Assembly (NCBI GenBank): GCA_023386675.1
Contig: JAEWJG010000105.1
Span: 1-10,381, forward strand
Direction: 5' to 3'
Source of the DNA: Actinomycetes bacterium
Lineage (GTDB): Bacteria; Actinomycetota; Actinomycetes; Actinomycetales; Microbacteriaceae
Length of the DNA stretch: 10,381 bases
Shown here: piece after piece, positions 1-5,112 of the stretch
How the letters are laid out: each line of letters begins with the position of its first letter
Position numbering within the stretch: the first letter of the stretch is position 1
Notes under the pieces: model-generated
The model's input: only the letters and a program-made list of their open reading frames with translations
What the model was told of the DNA's origin: nothing
Database searches by the model: none
Program-made: the position numbers and the translations under genes

Positions 1-192
1 CCCACCACCGGTGCGGCCCCTGCGTCACCCGAGCCCGTGCGCGGCGCGCGGCCGTTCGCCGCTCCCGCCGCCGGCGCCCGCACGCCGACCTTCCAGCAGC
101 CGCAGCGCTACGGCGAGGCCGTCGTGCGCGAGATCCTCGGCGCCACGTTCATCGAGGAGCAGCCCGCGCCTCCGACCCCGGGGATGAGGTAG
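1..192 (+). CDS. dnaX: DNA polymerase III subunits gamma/tau, C-terminal end (5' truncated by window)
   Basis: Only the last 63 residues are present, in frame 1, ending at TAG 190-192. A Pro/Ala-rich linker is followed by a short conserved-looking tail reading RYGEAVVREILGATFIEEQ. Actinobacterial DnaX proteins, as I recall them, end in a low-complexity Pro/Ala region followed by just such a GE(A/S)VVRE-LGA-F-EEQ motif. The product is the clamp-loader ATPase that couples polymerase III cores to the beta clamp. The catalytic AAA+ domain lies outside the window, so the call rests on this tail and on recR starting 3 bp after the stop, a common arrangement around dnaX. The ybaB/ebfC gene often found between dnaX and recR is absent here. 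Confidence 0.75.
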   Translation, partial: PTTGAAPASPEPVRGARPFAAPAAGARTPTFQQPQRYGEAVVREILGATFIEEQPAPPTPGMR

Positions 193-195
193 CCG

Positions 196-792
196 GTGTA
201 CGAAGGCATCGTCCAGGAGCTGATCGATGAGCTCGGGCGGCTGCCGGGCATCGGCCCGAAGTCCGCTCAGCGCATCGCGTTCCACATCCTGCAGACCGAG
301 ACGTTCGACGTCACCCGGCTCGCCGAGGTGCTGCTCGAGGTCCGGGACAAGGTCCGGTTCTGCGAAATCTGCGGAAACGTGTCCGAACAGGCCACCTGCT
401 CCATCTGCCGCGACCCGCGCCGCACGCCGACGCTGATCTGCGTCGTCGAAGAGGCCAAGGACGTCGTCGCGATCGAGCGCACGCGCGAGTTCCGCGGCCT
501 GTACCACGTGCTCGGCGGCGCGATCAGCCCGATCGACGGCGTCGGCCCCGACGACCTCCGCATCCGGCAGCTCATGCAGCGCCTCGCCGACGGCACGGTG
601 CAGGAGGTCATCATCGCGACCGACCCCAATCTCGAAGGGGAGGCGACCGCGACGTACCTCAGCCGGCTGCTCACGACGCTCGACATCCGCGTCACGCGGC
701 TCGCGTCCGGCCTGCCGGTCGGCGGCGACCTCGAGTACGCCGACGAGGTCACGCTCGGCCGCGCCTTCGAGGGCCGCCGGCAGGTCTCCTGA
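196..792 (+). CDS. recR: Recombination mediator protein RecR
   Basis: This is a 198-residue protein, the usual RecR length. It acts with RecO, and with RecF at gaps, to load RecA onto SSB-coated single-stranded DNA. In order it shows: an N-terminal helix-hairpin-helix (LGRLPGIGPKSAQRIAFHIL, residues 13-32); a four-cysteine zinc finger (C56-x2-C59 and C68-x2-C71); a Toprim domain starting at VVEEAKDVVAIE (83-94) with the ATDPNLEGEATATYL core (141-155); and the C-terminal segment ending ALE-like as AFEGRRQVS. All hallmark residues are present. The GTG start at 196 is preceded by GAGG (186-189), which lies inside the end of dnaX, so translation is probably coupled to dnaX. No other start fits the N-terminal alignment. 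Confidence 0.97.
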   Translation: MYEGIVQELIDELGRLPGIGPKSAQRIAFHILQTETFDVTRLAEVLLEVRDKVRFCEICGNVSEQATCSICRDPRRTPTLICVVEEAKDVVAIERTREFRGLYHVLGGAISPIDGVGPDDLRIRQLMQRLADGTVQEVIIATDPNLEGEATATYLSRLLTTLDIRVTRLASGLPVGGDLEYADEVTLGRAFEGRRQVS

Positions 793-854
793 CCCCGCAG
801 GCTTCTCCACAGGCCGCCCTCCCTCGCCCGTTCTCCACCGGCTCGTCATATGAA

Positions 855-882
855 GGAACGGCGATATGCCGCCCGGTAGGAT
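855..882 (+). promoter_or_regulatory. Candidate lysC promoter
   Basis: TAGGAT at 877-882 fits the actinobacterial -10 pattern TANNNT and lies 28 bp before the lysC GTG, predicting a short leader of about 20 nt. There is no TTGACA-like -35 at 17 bp. GGAAC at 855-859 lies 17 bp upstream of the -10, which resembles the -35 of extracytoplasmic-function sigma factors but could be chance. The same TAGGATKGG string occurs before mqo. The 793-910 gap otherwise holds only a weak hairpin at the recR stop (783-794). Confidence 0.4.
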
Positions 883-910
883 GGGAAGCCCGTGAAGTTC
901 AGGAGAGTCC

Positions 911-2197
911 GTGGCCCTCATCGTCCAGAAGTTCGGCGGTTCGTCCGTCGCGACAGCTGAGAGCATCAAGCGCGTCGCGAAGCGCATCGTCGAGACGCGC
1001 AAGGCGGGCAACGAGGTCGTCGTCGCCGTCTCGGCCATGGGCGACACCACCGACGAGCTGGTCGACCTGGCGCACGAGGTCACCCCGATCCCTGCGCCGC
1101 GCGAGCTCGACATGCTGCTCACGGCGGGCGAGCGCATCTCCATGGCGCTCCTCGCGATGGCCATCAAGAGCATGGGCTACGACGCCCGCTCCTTCACCGG
1201 CAGCCAGGCCGGCATGATCACCGACGCCCAGCACGGCTCCGCGCGCATCGTCGACGTCACGCCGGGCCGCATCCAGGATGCGCTGAACGAGGGTGCCATC
1301 GCCATCGTCGCCGGCTTCCAGGGCTTCAGCCGGGAGTCGCGCGACATCACGACGCTCGGCCGCGGCGGGTCCGACACCACGGCCGTCGCCCTCGCCGCCG
1401 CGCTCGGCGCCGAGGTCTGCGAGATCTACACCGATGTCGACGGCGTGTTCACGTCGGACCCGCGTCAGGTGCCGCTCGCGCGCAAGATCGACCGGATCAC
1501 CAGCGAGGAGATGCTGGAGCTGGCCGCCGCCGGCGCGAAGGTCCTGCACATCCGCGCCGTCGAGTACGCCCGCCGTCACAATGTGACGCTGCACGTGCGC
1601 TCGTCGTTCTCGAACAAGGAGGGCACCTACGTCCTCAACGAAGCAGCGGCGGCCGAGGCCGCCAAGAAGGATGGAACCGTGGAAGAGCCCATCATCTCCG
1701 GCGTCGCCACCGACCTGAGCGAGGCCAAGATCACCGTCGTCGGCGTTCCGGATGTGCCGGGCAAGGCCGCGCAGATCTTCAAGATCGTCGCGAAGGCCAA
1801 CGCCAACGTCGACATGATCGTCCAGAACGTGTCCGCCGCGGCCACCAGCCTGACCGACATCTCCTTCACGCTGCCGAAGTCCGAGGGCCAGCGCGTCCTG
1901 ACCGCCCTGACCGCCGAGCGCGACGAGGTCGGCTACCAGTCGCTCCAGTACGACGACCAGATCGGCAAGCTCGCCCTCGTCGGCGCCGGGATGCGCACCA
2001 ACTCCGGCGTCTCCGCCAAGCTGTTCGAGGCCCTCTTCGACGCCGGCATCAACATCGAGATGATCTCCACCAGCGAGATCCGGATCTCGGTCGTCACCCG
2101 CGCCGACACCGTCGCCGAGGCGGCGCGCGTCGTGCACACCGCCTTCGGCCTCGACGGCGACGAGAAGGCCATCGTCTACGCCGGCACGGGCCGCTGA
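911..2197 (+). CDS. lysC: Aspartate kinase (alpha subunit, full length)
   Basis: This enzyme phosphorylates L-aspartate, the committed step toward lysine, diaminopimelate, threonine and methionine. The product has 428 residues, close to the roughly 421 of Corynebacterium and mycobacterial enzymes. Visible motifs are the N-terminal KFGGSS (7-12), the TTLGRGGSDTTA nucleotide/aspartate-binding loop (147-158), and two C-terminal ACT-type regulatory domains from about residue 265 to the end. The conserved TSEIRISV lies in the second ACT repeat, and the protein ends in YAGTGR. The GTG start has AGGAG (901-905) at 5-nt spacing. The residue aligned with Thr311 of the C. glutamicum enzyme, a known feedback-resistance position, is Ser318 here; Ser301 and Thr308 equivalents are kept (Ser308, Thr315). 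So it is probably feedback-regulated. asd follows 66 bp downstream. Confidence 0.97.
   Translation: MALIVQKFGGSSVATAESIKRVAKRIVETRKAGNEVVVAVSAMGDTTDELVDLAHEVTPIPAPRELDMLLTAGERISMALLAMAIKSMGYDARSFTGSQAGMITDAQHGSARIVDVTPGRIQDALNEGAIAIVAGFQGFSRESRDITTLGRGGSDTTAVALAAALGAEVCEIYTDVDGVFTSDPRQVPLARKIDRITSEEMLELAAAGAKVLHIRAVEYARRHNVTLHVRSSFSNKEGTYVLNEAAAAEAAKKDGTVEEPIISGVATDLSEAKITVVGVPDVPGKAAQIFKIVAKANANVDMIVQNVSAAATSLTDISFTLPKSEGQRVLTALTAERDEVGYQSLQYDDQIGKLALVGAGMRTNSGVSAKLFEALFDAGINIEMISTSEIRISVVTRADTVAEAARVVHTAFGLDGDEKAIVYAGTGR
1679..2197 (+). CDS. lysC: Aspartate kinase beta subunit from an internal in-frame start
   Basis: An in-frame GTG at 1679-1681 (Val257 of the full protein) would give a 172-residue regulatory subunit made only of the two ACT domains. 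It is preceded by the purine-rich AAGAAGG (1664-1670) at an 8-nt spacing. In C. glutamicum the alpha2-beta2 enzyme uses a beta subunit of the same length, starting at the equivalent valine just before EE(A/P)-x2-(T/S)GVATD. Here the start reads VEEPIISGVATD. The positional match is seen in the sequence and by recalled alignment; actual internal initiation is inferred. It probably responds to lysine and threonine feedback together with the alpha subunit. Confidence 0.6.
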   Translation: MEEPIISGVATDLSEAKITVVGVPDVPGKAAQIFKIVAKANANVDMIVQNVSAAATSLTDISFTLPKSEGQRVLTALTAERDEVGYQSLQYDDQIGKLALVGAGMRTNSGVSAKLFEALFDAGINIEMISTSEIRISVVTRADTVAEAARVVHTAFGLDGDEKAIVYAGTGR

Positions 2198-2207
2198 ACC
2201 TCACCCC

Positions 2208-2237
2208 GGGAATGCGGTGCCGATGACCGCGGTTCCC
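2208..2237 (+). terminator. lysC-asd intercistronic hairpin (attenuator or processing signal)
   Basis: GGGAA (2208-2212) pairs with TTCCC (2233-2237), and GCGGT (2214-2218) pairs with ACCGC (2226-2230). They are separated by a small internal loop (T2213 against G2231-G2232) and capped by a 7-nt loop. This 10-bp stem fills most of the 66-bp gap between lysC and asd. There is no T-run after it, so a partial terminator or RNase-stability element setting the lysC:asd ratio is more likely than a full intrinsic terminator. Confidence 0.45.
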
Positions 2238-2263
2238 CTCCACAACGACCCGAAGGGGCTGAC

Positions 2264-3349
2264 ATGAGCGAGAACACCGATTTCGACAGCAACGGATTCG
2301 ACGTCGCCGTCGTCGGCGCGACCGGGCAGGTGGGCGCTGTCATGCGCCGGCTGCTCGAGGAGCGCGCCTTCCCGGTGAAGAGCATCCGCTTCTTCGCCTC
2401 CTCCCGTTCCGCCGGCACGACCCTGGCGTTCAAGGGCCAGGAGATCACGGTGGAGGATGTGGCGACGGCCGACATCTCGGGCATCGACATCGCCCTGTTC
2501 TCGGCCGGAGCCACCGGCTCGAAGGCGCACGCCCCGCGGTTCGCCGACGCCGGCGCCATCGTCATCGACAACTCGAGCGGCTGGCGCATGGACCCGGACG
2601 TCCCGCTGGTCGTCTCCGAGGTCAACCCCGACGCCATCGCCGAGGCGCGCAAGGGCATCATCGCCAACCCGAACTGCACCACCATGGCCGCCATGCCGGT
2701 CCTGAAGCCGCTGCACGAGGAGGCCGGACTCACCCGCCTCGTCGTCAGCACCTATCAGGCGGTCTCCGGGTCCGGCCTCGCAGGTGCGGAGGAGCTGGCC
2801 GAGCAGGCCCGCGCCGCGGTCGCCGATGAGCACCTGCTCGACCTCGTCCACGACGGCTCCGCCGTGTCGCTCCCCGCTCCGGTCAAGTACGTGCGCCCCA
2901 TCGCGTTCGACGTGATCCCGCTCGCGGGCTCGATCGTCGACGACGGCTTCAACGAGACCGACGAGGAGAAGAAGCTCCGCAACGAGTCGCGCAAGATCCT
3001 CGGCCTGCCGGAGCTGCTGGTCAGCGGCACCTGCGTGCGCGTCCCGGTCTTCACCGGGCACTCGCTCTCGATCAACGCCGAGTTCTCGAAGCCCATCAGC
3101 CCCGAACGCGTCGCCGAACTGCTGGCGGACGCCGCGGGCGTTCAGCTGACGGACGTGCCGACGCCGCTGCAGGCGGCCGGCAACGACCCGAGCTTCGTCG
3201 GACGCATCCGCGCCGACGAGGGCGCCCCCGAGGGCCGCGGCATCGCACTGTTCGTGAGCAACGACAACCTGCGCAAGGGCGCGGCGCTCAACGCGGTGCA
3301 GATCGCCGAGCTCGTCGCCGAGCGCCTCGCGAACCCGGTCACAGCCTGA
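2264..3349 (+). CDS. asd: Aspartate-semialdehyde dehydrogenase
   Basis: This enzyme reduces L-aspartyl-4-phosphate to aspartate 4-semialdehyde with NADPH, directly using the product of LysC. The protein has 361 residues, normal for the family. It shows the N-terminal nucleotide-binding GATGQVG (18-24), the FFASSRSAG segment (43-51), the catalytic cysteine in NPNCTT (Cys138), STYQAVSGSG (162-171) with Gln165, and CVRVPVFTGHS (257-267), whose Arg259 and His266 match the substrate-binding Arg and proton-shuttling His of the family. ATG 2264 has GAAGGGG (2252-2258) at 5-nt spacing. The roughly 10-residue N-terminal extension before the Rossmann strand is slightly long, but no better start is seen. 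It is probably co-transcribed with lysC, as in other actinobacteria. Confidence 0.97.
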   Translation: MSENTDFDSNGFDVAVVGATGQVGAVMRRLLEERAFPVKSIRFFASSRSAGTTLAFKGQEITVEDVATADISGIDIALFSAGATGSKAHAPRFADAGAIVIDNSSGWRMDPDVPLVVSEVNPDAIAEARKGIIANPNCTTMAAMPVLKPLHEEAGLTRLVVSTYQAVSGSGLAGAEELAEQARAAVADEHLLDLVHDGSAVSLPAPVKYVRPIAFDVIPLAGSIVDDGFNETDEEKKLRNESRKILGLPELLVSGTCVRVPVFTGHSLSINAEFSKPISPERVAELLADAAGVQLTDVPTPLQAAGNDPSFVGRIRADEGAPEGRGIALFVSNDNLRKGAALNAVQIAELVAERLANPVTA

Positions 3350-3355
3350 TCGTTA

Positions 3356-3369
3356 TCTCGATATCGAGA
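3356..3369. promoter_or_regulatory. Perfect 14-bp palindrome, candidate operator upstream of mqo
   Basis: TCTCGATATCGAGA is its own reverse complement. It lies 7 bp after the asd stop and 54 bp before the mqo start, so about 42 bp upstream of the proposed mqo -10. The symmetry and size suit a dimeric winged-helix regulator; MarR-family operators of the form TCTNGATATCNAGA are known to me, but the cognate regulator is not in the window. A second, shorter inverted repeat (TCCGG-AAGG-CCGGA, 3383-3396) lies between it and the -10. Confidence 0.5.
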
Positions 3370-3410
3370 GACCGACGACCCGTCCGGAAGGCCGGAAGCC
3401 CCGCGCATCA

Positions 3411-3416
3411 TAGGAT
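3411..3416 (+). promoter_or_regulatory. -10 element of a probably leaderless mqo promoter
   Basis: TAGGAT (TANNNT class) ends 6 bp before the GTG of mqo, so the expected transcription start falls on or within a base or two of the start codon. The bases just before the start are a G-run with no spaced Shine-Dalgarno sequence, as expected for a leaderless message, which is common in actinobacteria. No clear -35 is seen. Confidence 0.55.
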
Positions 3417-3422
3417 TGGGGG

Positions 3423-4898
3423 GTGAGCAATTCTCCCATCGACGTCGTCCTGATCGGCGGCGGCATCATGAGTGCCACGCTGGGGGCCATGATCCAGCGC
3501 GTGCAGCCCGACTGGAGCATCCGGATCTACGAGCGCCTGGGCGAAGTGGCCCAGGAGTCGTCGAACCCGTGGAACAACGCCGGCACCGGCCACGCGGCCC
3601 TCTGCGAGCTGAACTACATGCCCGAGGCGTCCGACGGCACGGTCGACCCGGCCAAGGCGATCGCCATCAACGAGCAGTTCCAGCTGAGCCGCCAGTTCTG
3701 GGCGAGCCTCGTCGCGGCGGGCGATCTCCCCGAGCCGAACTCCTTCATCAACTCGACCCCGCACATGACGTTCGTGAAGGGGCGCGACAACGTCCGCTAC
3801 CTCCGCAAGCGGTACGAGGCGCTCAAGGACGAGCCTCTGTTCGCCGGCATGGAGTACTCCGAGGACCCGGCGGTCATCGGCGAGTGGACCCCGCTCCTCA
3901 CCAAGAAGCGCAGCGCCAAGCAGCGCATCGCGGCGACGCGTCAGACCTCCGGCACCGACGTCGACTTCGGTGCCCTCACCCGCGCCCTGTTCGACAATCT
4001 GATCGAGAACGGAGCCGACCTCGCTCTCAACCACAGCGTCCGGAGCATCAAGCGCACGAAGGACGGACTCTGGCGGCTGAAGGTCCGGCACGAGGTCGGC
4101 CGCACCACGCACGTCACCGACGCGCGCTTCGTCTTCGTCGGGGCGGGCGGCGGCGCGCTGCACCTGCTGCAGAAGTCGGGTATCCCCGAGATCAAGGGCT
4201 TCGGCGGCTTCCCGATCTCCGGCCAGTTCCTGCGCACCTCCGACCCGAAGATCGTCGCCCAGCACCAGGCCAAGGTGTACGGGAAGGCAGCCGTCGGCGC
4301 GCCGCCGATGTCGGTCCCGCACCTCGACACGCGTGTCGTCGACGGGCAGGCGTCGCTGCTGTTCGGCCCGTACGCGGGGTTCAGCCCGAAGTTCCTGAAG
4401 ACCGGTTCGTGGTTCGACCTTCCGGGCTCGATCCGCCCCGGCAACCTCGGCCCGATGCTCGCCGTCGCGCGCGACAACTTCGACCTCATCAAGTACCTGG
4501 TCGGCGAGCTGCTCGCCAACCGCGCCAAGAAGATGAAGGCGCTGCAGGAGTTCATGCCGACCGCGAAGTCGGAGGACTGGGAGCTCATCACCGCCGGCCA
4601 GCGCGTCCAGGTGATGAAGAAGGACGCGAAGAAGGGCGGTGTCCTGCAGTTCGGCACCGAGGTGGTCGCGGCGGAGGACGGCTCGATCGCCGGCCTGCTC
4701 GGCGCGTCGCCGGGAGCGTCCACCGCCGTTCCGATCATGGTCGACCTGCTGAAGCACTGCTTCCCCGACCACTTCGCCCAATGGCTGCCGACGATCAAGG
4801 AGCTCATCCCGACCGTCGGGACGACGCTGAACGACCGGCCGAAGGAGGCGCAGCGCGTGCTGGCCGCCACCGCGGAGACGCTCCACCTCGAGCAGTAA
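3423..4898 (+). CDS. mqo: Malate:quinone oxidoreductase (FAD-dependent)
   Basis: This is a peripheral membrane flavoenzyme that oxidises L-malate to oxaloacetate and passes electrons to the quinone pool, serving both the TCA cycle and the respiratory chain. Its 491 residues match the family length of about 500. The dinucleotide-binding motif VVLIGGGIMSATLG lies at 8-21, with the acidic residue Glu37 ending the second strand (RIYERLG). The family block NNAGTGHAALCELNY is at 51-65, and the C-terminal FAD/substrate segment GLLGASPGAS is at 424-433. The start is GTG; IDVVLIGGG right after it leaves no room for a downstream start. It has its own promoter-like element and an upstream palindrome, so it is probably regulated apart from asd. 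A long inverted repeat follows the stop. Confidence 0.97.
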   Translation: MSNSPIDVVLIGGGIMSATLGAMIQRVQPDWSIRIYERLGEVAQESSNPWNNAGTGHAALCELNYMPEASDGTVDPAKAIAINEQFQLSRQFWASLVAAGDLPEPNSFINSTPHMTFVKGRDNVRYLRKRYEALKDEPLFAGMEYSEDPAVIGEWTPLLTKKRSAKQRIAATRQTSGTDVDFGALTRALFDNLIENGADLALNHSVRSIKRTKDGLWRLKVRHEVGRTTHVTDARFVFVGAGGGALHLLQKSGIPEIKGFGGFPISGQFLRTSDPKIVAQHQAKVYGKAAVGAPPMSVPHLDTRVVDGQASLLFGPYAGFSPKFLKTGSWFDLPGSIRPGNLGPMLAVARDNFDLIKYLVGELLANRAKKMKALQEFMPTAKSEDWELITAGQRVQVMKKDAKKGGVLQFGTEVVAAEDGSIAGLLGASPGASTAVPIMVDLLKHCFPDHFAQWLPTIKELIPTVGTTLNDRPKEAQRVLAATAETLHLEQ

Positions 4899-4901
4899 CG
4901 C

Positions 4902-4931
4902 TGGACAGCGGCGTGGACGACCTGTTATGGT
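4902..4931 (+). promoter_or_regulatory. Candidate promoter for the ABC-F leader
   Basis: TGGACA (4902-4907, five of six matches to TTGACA) is followed after 18 bp by TATGGT (4926-4931, TANNNT class). Transcription would begin near 4938 and give a leader of about 175 nt before the ABC-F ATG. The -10 lies inside the inverted repeat at 4911-4940, so a factor binding that repeat would block it. Confidence 0.4.
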
Positions 4932-4940
4932 CGTCCACGC
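4911..4940. terminator. 12-bp perfect inverted repeat after mqo (terminator and/or operator)
   Basis: GCGTGGACGACC (4911-4922), a 6-nt loop (TGTTAT), then the exact complement GGTCGTCCACGC (4929-4940), starting 12 bp after the mqo stop. As RNA this is a very stable stem in the right place to end mqo transcription, though there is no T-tract behind it, which is not unusual in high-GC actinobacteria. Because it also spans a candidate -10, an operator role is equally possible. Confidence 0.6.
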
Positions 4941-5112
4941 TATGAAGTGAGAACCTCCTGACGTCCCGCGCCCGAGGCGCCGTCGATGTGAGTGAGGACC
5001 CTTTCGGTCGCTGCGCTGCCCGGTCAGGCACCTGGGCGCTCCGGCGCCGCTCACGACGGAGATCGCCCGGCGGGAACCCGCTCCCTATGGAGCGCCCGGA
5101 AAGGCGGTTCCC
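4941..5112 (+). ncRNA. Structured 5' leader of the ABC-F gene, candidate attenuator
   Basis: This is a long leader between the inverted repeat and the ABC-F start. Near the start codon, GGGAACC (5072-5078) pairs with GGTTCCC (5106-5112). It encloses a perfect hairpin, CGCTCC/GGAGCG (5079-5084 with 5089-5094), and the Shine-Dalgarno GGAAAGG (5098-5104). Upstream, GTGAG (4992-4996) can pair with CTCAC (5050-5054), enclosing three small hairpins (GACC/GGTC 4997-5009, TGCC/GGCA 5017-5030, GGCGC/GCGCC 5035-5048). GAACCTCC (4951-4958) can alternatively pair with GGCGGTTC (5103-5110) with one mismatch, competing for the same strand. Tiny ORFs (ATG AAG TGA at 4942-4950; ATG TGA at 4986-4991, behind a GAGG at 8-nt spacing) could place ribosomes on the switch. 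Leaders with upstream ORFs commonly control drug-inducible ABC-F genes. All pairings were found by eye and not folded. Confidence 0.45.

Noticed and set aside
803..839. DnaA-box-like TTCTCCACA (803-811) and TTCTCCACC (831-839)
   Set aside because: One and two mismatches from TTATCCACA, only two copies, no AT-rich region and no dnaA or dnaN nearby; not an origin.
899..2137. Minus-strand open frame opposite lysC
   Set aside because: Asp/Gly/Val/Ala-rich antisense translation with no domain; lysC is certain.
3408..5054. Very long minus-strand open frame opposite mqo
   Set aside because: It is Arg/Asp/Leu-rich low-complexity translation typical of high-GC antisense frames, with no motif, and it fully overlaps the certain mqo gene.
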